Assembly: GCA_964583765.1 (NCBI GenBank)
Contig: CAZOWW010000001.1
Coordinates: 69,342-133,341, forward strand
Source of the DNA: CAZOWW01 sp964583765
GTDB lineage: Bacteria; Actinomycetota; Actinomycetes; Actinomycetales; Kineosporiaceae
Direction: 5' to 3'
DNA: 64,000 nucleotides
The translations under genes and the position numbers were made by a program. Positions 34,544 through 43,380 of the stretch are shown in pieces. Every line of letters begins with the position of its first letter. Positions within the stretch are counted from its first letter, which is position 1. The notes beneath the pieces were generated by a model that saw nothing but the letters and a program-made list of their open reading frames with translations, did not search any database and had not been told where the DNA came from.

Positions 34544-35533
34544 TCAGCGGGCCAGCGCGGCGCGAGCCTTGAGCGGCTCCCACCAGGCGCGATTCGTGCG
34601 GAACCATTCCACGGTGTCCGCCAGTCCCTGCTCGAAGGGCACCTGCGGCGAGTACCCCAGCTCGGTCGAGATCTTCGTGATGTCCACCGAGTACCGCCGG
34701 TCGTGCCCGAGCCGGTCGGCCACCGGGACGACGCGTGACCAGTCGGTGCCGGTCGCGGCGAGCAGACGCTCGGTCAGCTCACGGTTGGTCAGCTCGGTGC
34801 CGCCGCCGATGTTGTAGACCTCACCCGTGCGCCCGTGCTCCAGCACGAGCTGGATCCCGTGGCAGTGGTCGTCCACGTGCAGCCAGTCGCGGATGTTCAG
34901 ACCGTCCCCGTACAGCGGCACGGTCCCGCCGTCGATGAGATTGGTCACGAACAGCGGGATGACCTTCTCCGGGAACTGGTAGGGCCCGTAGTTGTTGGAG
35001 CACCGGGTGATGACGACGTCCAGCCCGTGCGTGCGCGCGTACGAGCGGGCGATCAGGTCGCTGCCCGCCTTGCTCGCGCTGTAGGGGCTGTTCGGCTCCA
35101 GGGGGTGGGTCTCGGGCCAGGAGCCCTTCTCGATCGTGCCGTACACCTCGTCCGTGGACACGTGCAGGAACCGGCCGACCTTGGCCCGCAGCGCGGCGTC
35201 GAGCAGGGTCTGCGTGCCGACCACATTGGTCATGACGAAGTCCGAGGCACCCAGGATCGACCGGTCCACGTGGGACTCGGCCGCGAAGTGGACGACCGCG
35301 TCCACACCGGGCAGCAGGTCGGCCAGGAGGGCGGAGTCGAGGATGTCGCCCTGCACGAAAGTGAACCGGGGCGAGCCCTCGACCGGGGCCAGGTTCTCGC
35401 GGTTGCCGGCGTAGGTCAGCTTGTCCAGCACGATCACGTCGGCGTCCGCGGCGCCGGGGTAGCCGCCGGACAGCACGGTCCGCACGTAGTTCGAGCCGAT
35501 GAACCCGGCTCCTCCAGTGACCAGGATCTTCAC
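34544..35533 (-). CDS. rmlB: dTDP-glucose 4,6-dehydratase
   Basis: A 329-residue extended SDR enzyme that converts dTDP-glucose to dTDP-4-keto-6-deoxyglucose with bound NAD+. It shows LVTGGAGFIGSNYVR, the catalytic STDEVYG with the acid pair Asp-Glu, YSASKAGSDLIARSY (Tyr and Lys), and NNYGPYQFPEKVIPLF. The GTG at 35533 has AGGGAG nine bases upstream and starts right at the conserved N-terminus; the frame is open upstream but has no family match. It is the first gene of the rmlB-rmlD pair. Confidence 0.97.
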   Translation of the reverse strand: MKILVTGGAGFIGSNYVRTVLSGGYPGAADADVIVLDKLTYAGNRENLAPVEGSPRFTFVQGDILDSALLADLLPGVDAVVHFAAESHVDRSILGASDFVMTNVVGTQTLLDAALRAKVGRFLHVSTDEVYGTIEKGSWPETHPLEPNSPYSASKAGSDLIARSYARTHGLDVVITRCSNNYGPYQFPEKVIPLFVTNLIDGGTVPLYGDGLNIRDWLHVDDHCHGIQLVLEHGRTGEVYNIGGGTELTNRELTERLLAATGTDWSRVVPVADRLGHDRRYSVDITKISTELGYSPQVPFEQGLADTVEWFRTNRAWWEPLKARAALAR

Positions 35534-35957
35534 GTTCCGGCACTCCCTGCTGTTCGGTGCTGCACCCCATCGGCGGATCCCGAATCTACCCGAGAGGCCC
35601 ATCGCACACCGGGAGGTGTCGAAGTCGTGACCCGGCGATCCATTCCGATGGCCGCCGACCAGCGGTAAGAGCCCTTCCGGCCAGCAGGAAAACCCCTTAC
35701 GGTCAGAACGAGCGGGATCCGGGGAACGGCCGGGTTCCGCCGAAAGCGCTAGACTTCTGGTGATGCTCCGTAGTCGGGAGGTCACGTTCCGACATGGAAC
35801 GCGATGTTTCGATCCTGCGTGCCGTGGGTTTCCTGAGTCACCCGGGGGATCTCGCGCACCGGCAGGGTGAGGCGTCCGTCCTCGGTGCCGGACGAACGGC
35901 CCCCCACTCCATCACCGGGGTCTCGTGCCCCTCCGCCCAGCTCGGGGAGCTCGCATC
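35534..35957. promoter_or_regulatory. Divergent rmlB / export-operon control region with repeated GGAAC half-sites
   Basis: A 424-bp spacer without a supportable gene. It should hold the rmlB-rmlD promoter and that of the methyltransferase-export operon. Two inverted repeats share the half-site GGAAC/GTTCC: GGAAC-N6-GTTCC at 35723-35738 and GTTCC-N5-GGAAC at 35786-35800. A TAGACT hexamer at 35750-35755 lies between them and could be a plus-strand -10, leaving a leader of about 195 bases before the methyltransferase. Confidence 0.4.
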
Positions 35958-37046
35958 ATGGCGTTCTTCTGCAGCGACTGTCGCACCTGGCAGCTCCGGG
36001 GCGTGCGCGCCCGGACCGGGGGTGAGCGAGGTTGCTCCGTCTGCTTCAGCCTCGAACGGCACCGCATGCTCGGGCTGTTGCTGCCTCTGCTGGTCGACCT
36101 CGGCCACGTCCGGCCCCTGCAGGACGAGGACGCCCCCGTCCCCGGGATCGTGCTGGACGTCGCGCCGTGCGTGGCCCTCGACCCGGTGATCGGCGCGCTG
36201 CCGGGACTGCGGCCGGCCCGCATGGACTTCGATCCCGGCGCCGACGGACGCATCGTCGACCTACGGGCCTCGCTCACGCAGCTCCCCTTCGGCACCGGTG
36301 ACGTGAGCCTCCTCCTGTGCTCGCACGTGCTGGAGCACGTGCCCGAGGACAAGATGGCGATGCAGGAGATCACCCGCGTCCTCGCCCCCGACGGGTTGGG
36401 GGTGATCCTGGTCCCCCAGCGTCCGGGCACGTTGACCGACGAGGACCCGGACACCTCGCCCGAGGAGCGACTGCGCCGGTTCGGTCAGAGCGACCACGTC
36501 CGCATGTACGGCGACGACTTCGACGGCCGCCTCGTGGACGCCGGGCTGCAGGTGCGCCGGATCACCGCCGGGGAGCTCTTCGCCCCGGATGCGCAGGCTC
36601 TCCTGCGCATCGGCGCGGACGAGCCCTTCTGGCTGGTGCGCCGGGTCGAGTCCGAGCTTCCGTTACCCGAGGCCGCCGATCTGGTCGGGCCGATGCGACA
36701 GCTGCTCGGCGAACGGTTCCTGGTGGCCGTCGCCCGCACCCAGGCCGAGCACGACGCCCTCCTGGCTCTGCAGGAAAGGAACGTCCGTGCCCTGGAGGGA
36801 CGCGAGGAGGCCCTGAAGCAGCACGAGACGGCGCTGCGGAACGAGTGCAGCCGCCTCACCGCCCTGGTGCGGGCCGCGGAGAAGGCCCAGCAGGCGCTGT
36901 GCGAGGAGCGGGACGTCCTGGAGGCCCGGCACCGGGCGCTCATGGAACGCCACCGCAGGTTGCGCAACCGCAAGCTGGTCCGGCTCATGGTCCGCATCGA
37001 CCGCGGCCGCAATCGTCTTCGGGCGGCGCTGCGTTCCTCGGGCTGA
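35958..37046 (+). CDS. SAM-dependent methyltransferase with N-terminal zinc knuckle and C-terminal coiled coil
   Basis: A 362-residue protein. CSDC (6-9) and CSVC (26-29) form a probable zinc knuckle. A class I methyltransferase-type domain (about 45-215) has DVSLLLCSHVLEHVPEDKM and ITRVLAPDGLGVILVPQ, although the Gly-rich SAM loop is degenerate (IVLDVAPCVAL). From about 255 to 340 there is a continuous heptad-rich coiled coil, ending in a very basic amphipathic tail (about 331-358). GGGGAG precedes ATG 35958. It is the first gene before the WecC-like and Wzm/Wzt genes. The layout recalls WbdD, which caps and measures ABC-exported O antigens; this is inference. Confidence 0.85.
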   Translation: MAFFCSDCRTWQLRGVRARTGGERGCSVCFSLERHRMLGLLLPLLVDLGHVRPLQDEDAPVPGIVLDVAPCVALDPVIGALPGLRPARMDFDPGADGRIVDLRASLTQLPFGTGDVSLLLCSHVLEHVPEDKMAMQEITRVLAPDGLGVILVPQRPGTLTDEDPDTSPEERLRRFGQSDHVRMYGDDFDGRLVDAGLQVRRITAGELFAPDAQALLRIGADEPFWLVRRVESELPLPEAADLVGPMRQLLGERFLVAVARTQAEHDALLALQERNVRALEGREEALKQHETALRNECSRLTALVRAAEKAQQALCEERDVLEARHRALMERHRRLRNRKLVRLMVRIDRGRNRLRAALRSSG

Positions 37047-37170
37047 TCTCGTCCCCGCCGTGCCGGCACGGTCCCACCGGGCGGGTCCCACGACCGACCT
37101 CACCCGAACAGCGGCTGCCGTGGGATCCGAACCCGGCGCACAGCGGCGCGTGCGAGAATGCGCTGTCAGG

Positions 37171-37202
37171 CTGGTGTGCCGTCCTCCTGGTGTGCCGTCC
37201 TC
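37171..37202. repeat. Perfect tandem duplication of 16 bp
   Basis: CTGGTGTGCCGTCCTC occurs twice without a gap, 42 bp before the TTG start of the WecC-like gene. It lies in a 197-bp spacer. Confidence 0.9.
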
Positions 37203-37243
37203 GCCGGCTGCTTCGTGACGACTCGCAGACGTATTGGAGTTCC

Positions 37244-38506
37244 TTGTCTACCGACCTCGCTGTGATCGGACTCGGCTATGTCGGCCTTCCTCTAGCCCAG
37301 GAGGCATGCCGTAGCGGGTTGAGCGTTGTCGGAATCGACCGCAGCCCCCGCGTCGTCTCGGGCCTGTCCTCCGGTCGTTCCCACGTCGACGACCTGAGTG
37401 ACGACGACGTCCACGAAATGATGCGGCGCGGCTTCCGCGCGACCGACGAGGCGTCCGCGATCGCCGAGGCCTCGACCGTGGTGATCTGCGTCCCCACCCC
37501 GCTGTCCCCCGAGGGCGGACCGGACCTGAGCGCCGTTCTCGCCGCCACGGACTCGGTGGCCCAGCATGTGCGGGCGGGCACCCTCGTCGTCCTCGAGTCC
37601 ACCACCCACCCCGGCACTACGGAGGAACTGCTCCGCCCGCGGTTGGAGGCGGGAGGCCTGCGGGTGGGCCACGACCTCTTCCTCGCGTTCTCCCCGGAAC
37701 GGATCGACCCGGGCAACGACCGCTACACCTTCCGCACCACCCCCAAGGTGGTCGGCGGCTGCACCCCCGCGTGCGCGGATCGGGCGCAGGCCTTCTACGG
37801 GCGACTGGTGGACGAGGTGGTGCGTGCTCGCGGCACCCGCGAGGCCGAGATGGCGAAACTGCTGGAGAACACCTACCGGCACGTGAACATCGCCCTGGTC
37901 AACGAGATGGCGCGGTTCTGCCACGAACTCGGCATCGATCTGTGGGACGTCATCCGCTGCGCGAGCACCAAGCCCTTCGGCTTCCAGGCCTTCCGCCCCG
38001 GGCCCGGGGTCGGGGGCCACTGCATCCCGATCGACCCGAACTACCTGTCGGCCCGGGTGCGCAGCGAACTCGGCTACGCCTTCCGGTTCGTCGAGCTGGC
38101 CCAGGAGATCAACAACGGCATGCCCGAGTACGTGGCGCGCCGGGTGCAGGATCTCCTCAACGACGCGGGCCGGGCGGTGCGCGGATCGGACGTGCTCATG
38201 CTCGGCGTGACCTACAAACGCGATATCTCGGACCAGCGGGAGTCCCCCGCGGTGCCCCTGGCGCGCAAACTGCTCGCCGCGGGCGCGGAACTGTCGTACC
38301 ACGATCCGTACGTCCCCCTGTGGAGGGTCGGTGACCGGGAACTGAGCTCGGTCACCGATCTGGACGCGGCCCTGGCCCGGGCCGACGTCACGGTCCTGAT
38401 CCAGGACCACAGCAGTTACGACCTGGACACCATCGCCAAGACGGCCCGGAGGGTCCTGGACACCCGAGGCCGGTTAGTCGACTCACCCACCGTGGAGCAT
38501 TTGTGA
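37244..38506 (+). CDS. UDP-N-acetylglucosamine/mannosamine-type nucleotide-sugar dehydrogenase (WecC-like)
   Basis: A 420-residue NAD-dependent enzyme that oxidises C6 of a UDP-sugar to the uronic acid. The nucleotide loop LAVIGLGYVGLPLA starts at residue 5; CVPTPLSPEGGPDLSAV, AFSPERIDPGN, EMAKLLENTYRHVNIALVNE and the catalytic Cys260 in GGHCIPIDP follow. The GGHCIPIDP form and PERIDPGN are typical of the WecC/WbpA group acting on UDP-ManNAc or UDP-GlcNAc, unlike the GGGCLPKD of UDP-glucose dehydrogenases. The start is TTG 37244, supported by GGAG four bases upstream. The stop overlaps the exporter permease start (GTGA). Confidence 0.92.
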   Translation: MSTDLAVIGLGYVGLPLAQEACRSGLSVVGIDRSPRVVSGLSSGRSHVDDLSDDDVHEMMRRGFRATDEASAIAEASTVVICVPTPLSPEGGPDLSAVLAATDSVAQHVRAGTLVVLESTTHPGTTEELLRPRLEAGGLRVGHDLFLAFSPERIDPGNDRYTFRTTPKVVGGCTPACADRAQAFYGRLVDEVVRARGTREAEMAKLLENTYRHVNIALVNEMARFCHELGIDLWDVIRCASTKPFGFQAFRPGPGVGGHCIPIDPNYLSARVRSELGYAFRFVELAQEINNGMPEYVARRVQDLLNDAGRAVRGSDVLMLGVTYKRDISDQRESPAVPLARKLLAAGAELSYHDPYVPLWRVGDRELSSVTDLDAALARADVTVLIQDHSSYDLDTIAKTARRVLDTRGRLVDSPTVEHL

Positions 38507-39477
38507 GCACCCTCGGCGCAATCCTGCCGGCCCGCCGTGCGGACACCCGCTTCGGCCTGGCCAAGGTGGGGGGCCGCCCACCGCTGATCCGCTACCTACG
38601 GGACCTGTTCAGCAGACTGCCCTTCACCTACGAACTGGCCCTGTCCCGGTTCCGGGCCGAGAACGAGGCCGACCGGCTCGGCATGGCGTGGATCGTGCTG
38701 CGGCCGCTGCTCACAGCCGCCGTCTACGGGGCGGTGTTCACCCTGCTCCTGCCCAGCACCAGCCGCCCGCCGAACTACGTCGGGTCCCTGGTCTGCGGCG
38801 TCTTCCTGTTCCAGTACTTCGCGGGCAGCCTGGCCGACGGAGCGCGCTCGATCGTGAGCAACATCGGTCTGGTCACCACCCTGCACTTCCCCCGGGCGGT
38901 CCTGCCGTGCTCGGTGGCCATCCAGCAGGGGCTGAACATGATCCCCATGCTCGGCACCATGTACGTGGTGGTCTTCTTCACCAATCTCGGGCTCGCCCCG
39001 GCGCACAACGAACCGCACGCGGTCACCGACGTGTTCGGGTACGTGCACCACTGGCACGCGCCGATGGCGCTCACGAGCGAGCACGCACAGCTCATCCACT
39101 GGCAGTGGCTGCTCGCGATCCCGGTGGTCGCGCTGATGGGACTCTTCAACCTCGGCGTCGCCTTCGTCGCCGCCCGGATGACGGCTCACCTTCGGGACAT
39201 CGCCCAGCTGATCCCGTTCATGACCCGCATCCTGTTCTACATCAGCGGCGTGATCATCCCGGTCCAGAGGATGGTCGGAACCGGCCACGGCATCGTCCAG
39301 CACATCCTCCTGGCCAATCCATTGAGTATCTTCCTCTCGATGGGGCGTTCCCTGGTGCTCGACGGCAAGTACCCGAACGCGCACGACTGGACGATGGGCT
39401 GCCTCTGGGCCGTCGGCCTGGCCGTCGTCGGGTTCATCTGGTTCTGGCGTGCGGAGGAGGTCTACGGCCGTGAGTGA
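38503..39477 (+). CDS. ABC-2 type polysaccharide export permease (Wzm-like)
   Basis: A 324-residue membrane protein with six predicted helices, including AWIVLRPLLTAAVYGAVFTLLL, VCGVFLFQYFAGSLADGA, MIPMLGTMYVVVFF and WLLAIPVVALMGLFNLGVAF. The cytoplasmic gate-helix region at the N-terminus (YELALSRFRAENEADRLGMAW) matches Wzm/TagG exporters, which move lipid-linked polysaccharide across the membrane. GTG 38503 overlaps the dehydrogenase stop. The gene overlaps its ATPase partner by eight bases. Confidence 0.93.
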   Translation: MSTLGAILPARRADTRFGLAKVGGRPPLIRYLRDLFSRLPFTYELALSRFRAENEADRLGMAWIVLRPLLTAAVYGAVFTLLLPSTSRPPNYVGSLVCGVFLFQYFAGSLADGARSIVSNIGLVTTLHFPRAVLPCSVAIQQGLNMIPMLGTMYVVVFFTNLGLAPAHNEPHAVTDVFGYVHHWHAPMALTSEHAQLIHWQWLLAIPVVALMGLFNLGVAFVAARMTAHLRDIAQLIPFMTRILFYISGVIIPVQRMVGTGHGIVQHILLANPLSIFLSMGRSLVLDGKYPNAHDWTMGCLWAVGLAVVGFIWFWRAEEVYGRE

Positions 39478-40300
39478 GTCGACCAAGCTCCGTACGCACC
39501 ACAGCGCCACCGACGAGGAAGCGATGACCAGCGCCCTGACCACGACCACCGAGGCACGGGAAACAGCCCGGCCCACCGTCGTCGTGGAGGACCTGCACGT
39601 GACGTACCGGGTGTACGCCACCGGGAAGGCCGCCAAGACCGACCGGCGCCTGCTGAAGCGGGCGGCCGGCATGCGCCGGATCCGCGAGGTGCATGCGCTG
39701 AAGGGCGTGAGCTTCACGGCGTACGAGGGCGAGGCCATCGGGGTCGTCGGGCACAACGGGTCGGGCAAGTCGACCCTGCTCCGCGCGATCGCCGGCCTCA
39801 CCCCCGCCGCCAGCGGCGGCATCTTCGCCGACACCAAGCCCACCCTGCTGGGCGTGAACGCCGCCATGATCAACGAACTCTCCGGGGAGCGCAACGTCGT
39901 CCTCGGTGGCCTGGCCCTGGGCATGACCAGGGGCGAGGTGAGCCAGAAGTACGAGGACATCGTCGACTTCGCGGGGATCGGCGACTTCCTCGAGCTGCCG
40001 ATGCGCACCTACTCCAGCGGCATGCAGGCCCGCCTGCGCTTCGCGATCGCCGCCTCCGTCTCGCACCGGGTGCTGCTCATCGACGAGGCGCTCGCGGTGG
40101 GCGACAAGGCCTTCCAGAAGCGCAGCGAGGAGCGGATCCGCCAGTTGCGGACCCAGGCGGGCACGGTGTTCCTGGTCAGCCACGCGCTCCAGGCGGTGCT
40201 CGACACCTGCAACCGAGCCCTGTGGATCGACCACGGCGTCCTGCGCATGGACGGCCCGGCCGCCGAGGTCGTCGCCGCCTACGAGGCCTCGGTCAAGTGA
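39470..40300 (+). CDS. ABC polysaccharide export ATPase (Wzt/TagH-like)
   Basis: A 276-residue ATPase partner of the permease. Walker A GHNGSGKST, the signature YSSGMQARL, and Walker B VLLIDEALAVGD are intact. The protein ends soon after the ATPase domain, so it lacks the C-terminal carbohydrate-binding domain of O9a-type Wzt, which reads the chain end. GTG 39470 is chosen because GGAGGAGG lies nine bases upstream; an ATG at 39524 is an alternative. The stop overlaps the next glycosyltransferase gene (GTGA). Confidence 0.93.
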   Translation: MSESTKLRTHHSATDEEAMTSALTTTTEARETARPTVVVEDLHVTYRVYATGKAAKTDRRLLKRAAGMRRIREVHALKGVSFTAYEGEAIGVVGHNGSGKSTLLRAIAGLTPAASGGIFADTKPTLLGVNAAMINELSGERNVVLGGLALGMTRGEVSQKYEDIVDFAGIGDFLELPMRTYSSGMQARLRFAIAASVSHRVLLIDEALAVGDKAFQKRSEERIRQLRTQAGTVFLVSHALQAVLDTCNRALWIDHGVLRMDGPAAEVVAAYEASVK

Positions 40301-41436
40301 CCGCGGCACCCGCCCCGGACCCGACCGGCCTGCGGGTGCTCGTGGTCACGGTGGTGCACGACCCCGAGGATGCCCGGATCCGGCACCGGCAACTGCGCTC
40401 CCTCCTGGACGCGGGTGCCGAGGTCACCTACGCCGCGCCCTTCCAGGCCTACGGGCGTACCCCGCCCGCAGGCGTGCGGGCGCTGGAGCTGCCCCGGGCC
40501 CGAGGACGACGGCGACTGGGGGCAACTCTCGCGGCCGCCCGGTTGGTCCGGCGTGAGCGGGGACGGCAGGACGTCGTGCTCGTGCACGACCCCGAACTGC
40601 TGCTCGCCCTGGCCGTGGCCGGGCGGCGCGGCCCGGTGCGGGTCTGGGACGTGCACGAGGACACGGCGGCGGCCCTGGGGATGCGTGGCTGGATGCCCGG
40701 GCCGCTGCGACCGCTCGCGGCCGCAGCGGTGCGCAGGCTCGAACAGTGGGCGGACCGCCGGCTCCGCCTGCTCCTCGCCGAGGAGGGCTACCGGCCACGG
40801 TTCGCCCACGAGCACCCCGTGGTGCCCAACAGCGTCCTGGTGCCGGCCGCGGAACCCGAACCGGCCGGCAACGACCGCGTCGTCTACCTCGGGCGGCTCA
40901 CCGTGCCCCGGGGCGCCGAGGAACTGGTCGAGGTGGGCCGGGTACTGGCGGGCCGGGTGCGGGTGGAGCTGATCGGACCGGCCGACCCGGACTGCCGGGA
41001 GACCGTGGCCCACGCCCACGAGCAGGGCTGGGTCTACCACCACGGCTTCGTGCCCAACGCCACGGCGCTGCCCCTGCTCGACGGCGCGCTGGCCGGGTTG
41101 TCCCTGCTGCACGACGAGCCCAACTACGCACACTCGCGGCCGACGAAGATCATGGAGTACATGGCGCACGGCGTGCCCGTGGTGAGCACCCCGAACGCGG
41201 CAGCCGCCGAGCTCGTGCAGCGACACGGCTGCGGCGAGGTGGTCCCGTTCGGCGATCCCCAGGCGGTGGTCGACGCGGTGCTGACCCTGCGCGACGACCC
41301 GACGCGCCGCAATCGGCTGGCGACCGCGGGACGTGTGGCCGCGGTACGGGAGCTCGACTGGCGTCACGACGGGGCACAGTTCGCCCGCCAGCTGGCCGCC
41401 TGGGCGGCCGACCGCAGTCCCGCTCCCGCCCGCTGA
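40297..41436 (+). CDS. GT4-type (GT-B) glycosyltransferase
   Basis: A 379-residue GT-B enzyme. The N-terminal acceptor half has LRVLVVTVVHDPEDARIRHR and VLVHDPELLLAL; the C-terminal donor half has VVYLGRLTVPRGAEELV, VYHHGFVPNATALPLL, and HSRPTKIMEYMAHGVPVVST, where the E of the EX7E-type motif contacts the nucleotide sugar. It is the last gene of the methyltransferase-dehydrogenase-exporter unit, coupled by a GTGA overlap. It ends nine bases from the stop of a convergent GT2 gene. The sugar transferred is unknown. Confidence 0.9.
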   Translation: MTAAPAPDPTGLRVLVVTVVHDPEDARIRHRQLRSLLDAGAEVTYAAPFQAYGRTPPAGVRALELPRARGRRRLGATLAAARLVRRERGRQDVVLVHDPELLLALAVAGRRGPVRVWDVHEDTAAALGMRGWMPGPLRPLAAAAVRRLEQWADRRLRLLLAEEGYRPRFAHEHPVVPNSVLVPAAEPEPAGNDRVVYLGRLTVPRGAEELVEVGRVLAGRVRVELIGPADPDCRETVAHAHEQGWVYHHGFVPNATALPLLDGALAGLSLLHDEPNYAHSRPTKIMEYMAHGVPVVSTPNAAAAELVQRHGCGEVVPFGDPQAVVDAVLTLRDDPTRRNRLATAGRVAAVRELDWRHDGAQFARQLAAWAADRSPAPAR

Positions 41437-41445
41437 CGTCGCGCC

Positions 41446-42645
41446 TCAGTTCGTCGTCCGCCGTCCCGTCACCGGACTCGGTGCCGTGGGCACCCCGGTC
41501 CGGGGCGGAACCCCGGCCACGGCCGGCAACCCGGTCGCGGGGGGCGCGCCGGCCCTCGTCGTCCTGGCGGGTGGCACCTCGAGGCCGCCCCCGCAGGCCT
41601 GGTCGCCCAGTCCGCGGGGACTGAGCAGGAAGCCACTGCCCCAGCTCAGGTGCATGGCCGCGAACGCCACGGGCAGGCGCAGCCGGGCTGCCCAGCCGAG
41701 CTCTCGCCCCTCCACGGCGGACCCCGCCAGCACCCCGGCCAGGTACCCGCCCGGGAGCACGAATGCCGGCCACCACAGGAGCCCGGCGAGCAGGCCGGCG
41801 GCCACCCCGGCCACGACGACCGGCGGGGCGAGGTACCGGAAACTCGCGGTGCCGGGATGACGGCGCATGACCACCCGGCGCCACCGCCCGTAGTGGTAGT
41901 ACTGCCGCGCGAGGGCACGCACGTTCGGGCGTGGCCGGTAGGAGACCCGCAGCGCGGGCGTGAACCAGACCAGGCCGCCCGAGGTGCGGATGCGCAGGTT
42001 CATCTCCCAGTCCTGGGCACGCAAGAAGGCCTCGTCGTAGCCGTTGACCCGGGCCAGGGCCGTCCGGCGGAAGACGCCCAGGTAGACGGTGTCCGCCGGG
42101 CCCTCCTCACCGCCGGTGTGGAAGGCCGCGTTGCCCACGCCGATCCGGCTGGTCATCGCCCGGGCCACGGCCTGCTCGAAGACCGAGACGCCCTCGGCGG
42201 CCATGACCCCGCCGACGTTGTCCGCACCGGTCCGCCGCAGGGTCTCCACCGCGGTGCGCACGTAGTCCGGCGGCAGCAGGCAGTGGCCGTCGATCCGTAC
42301 CACGACGGGGTACCGGGTGAGGGCGATGGCGGCGTTCAGACCGCTCGGGGTGGCACCCGTGGGACTGGGGTTGCGCACCCAGCGCACCCGGGGATCGGCC
42401 GCGGCCAGGTCGGCCACGATCGCGTCGGTCGCGTCCCGGCTCGGGCCCAGGGCCACCACGAGCTCCAGCTCACCGGCGTGGTCCTGGGACAGGGCGCACT
42501 CGACCGCGGCGCGGATGTGCCGCTCCTCGTTGAGGATGCAGAGCACGATGCTGACCGGCACGTCCGGGGGCAGGGGGTCACCGGTGGCGGCCTGAACCGC
42601 CCGGGACGCCAGGAGCCCGGCACCAGGGATCTTCTCCGTCGACAT
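41446..42645 (-). CDS. GT2 glycosyltransferase, ExoA-like, with C-terminal membrane helices
   Basis: A 399-residue enzyme. The GT-A domain shows VSIVLCILNEERHIRAAVECAL, VVVRIDGHCLLPPDYV (the DGH replaces a DXD-type metal site, as in ExoA relatives), GNAAFHTGG and LRAQDWEMNLRIRTSGG. Two hydrophobic segments at about 272-312 follow (VVVAGVAAGLLAGLLWWP, FVLPGGYLAGVLAG), then an 80-residue tail rich in Pro and Thr. ExoA-type enzymes add sugars to lipid-linked polysaccharide. It diverges from rmlC. A TAATCT hexamer ends nine bases before its ATG. Confidence 0.9.
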   Translation of the reverse strand: MSTEKIPGAGLLASRAVQAATGDPLPPDVPVSIVLCILNEERHIRAAVECALSQDHAGELELVVALGPSRDATDAIVADLAAADPRVRWVRNPSPTGATPSGLNAAIALTRYPVVVRIDGHCLLPPDYVRTAVETLRRTGADNVGGVMAAEGVSVFEQAVARAMTSRIGVGNAAFHTGGEEGPADTVYLGVFRRTALARVNGYDEAFLRAQDWEMNLRIRTSGGLVWFTPALRVSYRPRPNVRALARQYYHYGRWRRVVMRRHPGTASFRYLAPPVVVAGVAAGLLAGLLWWPAFVLPGGYLAGVLAGSAVEGRELGWAARLRLPVAFAAMHLSWGSGFLLSPRGLGDQACGGGLEVPPARTTRAGAPPATGLPAVAGVPPRTGVPTAPSPVTGRRTTN

Positions 42646-42654
42646 GGCCTGCCC

Positions 42655-42660
42655 AGATTA
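42655..42660 (-). promoter_or_regulatory. Putative -10 hexamer (TAATCT) of GT2 gene
   Basis: On the minus strand TAATCT ends nine bases before ATG 42645, predicting a leader of only two or three bases. Confidence 0.4.
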
Positions 42661-42721
42661 GCGGTCCGGACGCCCGATTTTCGCCGGGACCGCGGATCGA
42701 GAGCGGTCACCACGGCGTCGC

Positions 42722-42727
42722 TACCCT
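42722..42727 (+). promoter_or_regulatory. Putative -10 hexamer (TACCCT) of leaderless rmlC
   Basis: TACCCT ends six bases before GTG 42734, and there is no Shine-Dalgarno sequence. Confidence 0.5.
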
Positions 42728-42733
42728 GTCACC

Positions 42734-43339
42734 GTGCAGATCCGAGAACTCAGCGTGCCCGACGCCTTCGCTCTGACCCCCCGCCAGTTCGGCGACGACC
42801 GGGGAACCTTCCTCGAGTGGTACCGGCACGAGGCCCTCGCGGAGGCCGTGGGACACCGGCTGAACCTCGCCCAGGCGAACTGCTCGATCAGCCGCCGCGG
42901 CACCGTGCGGGGTATCCACTTCGCGGACGTGCCGCCCAGCCAGGCGAAGTACGTGACCTGCGTGCGCGGTGCGGTCCTCGACGTGATCGTCGACATCCGG
43001 GAGGGCTCCCCCGCCTTCGGCACCTGGGACGCCGTCCGCCTGGACGACCAGGAGCGGGCCGCGGTGTACCTGTCGGAGGGGCTCGGGCACGCGTTCCTCG
43101 CGCTGACGGACGACGCGACCGTGGTGTACCTGTGCAGCGAGGTCTACGCGCCCACCCGTGAGCACGGCCTGCACCCGATGGACCCCGAGCTGGCGATCGC
43201 CTGGCCCGAGGACGTCGAGCCGGTGCTGTCCGCCAAGGACGCCCAGGCGCCCACCCTGGCCCAGGCACGGGAGCAGGGGCTGCTCCCGAAGTGGAGCGAC
43301 TGTTCGGCGTTCTACCGCGCGCTGCGCGCCGCCGGGTGA
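42734..43339 (+). CDS. rmlC: dTDP-4-dehydrorhamnose 3,5-epimerase
   Basis: A 201-residue cupin enzyme of dTDP-L-rhamnose synthesis that epimerises C3 and C5. The conserved DDRGTFLEWYR, the QANCSISRRGTVRGIHF block with the catalytic His, KYVTCVRGAVLDVIVDIR, EGLGHAFLAL and VYLCSEVYAPTREHGL all match RmlC. The length is standard. GTG 42734 has TACCCT six bases upstream. It stands alone between a divergent GT2 gene and a secreted beta-helix gene, 7 kb from rmlB-rmlD. Confidence 0.95.
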   Translation: MQIRELSVPDAFALTPRQFGDDRGTFLEWYRHEALAEAVGHRLNLAQANCSISRRGTVRGIHFADVPPSQAKYVTCVRGAVLDVIVDIREGSPAFGTWDAVRLDDQERAAVYLSEGLGHAFLALTDDATVVYLCSEVYAPTREHGLHPMDPELAIAWPEDVEPVLSAKDAQAPTLAQAREQGLLPKWSDCSAFYRALRAAG

Positions 43340-43380
43340 CCGACGGACAGCCGAGAAGACCTCCCACGAACGGGTGAACC

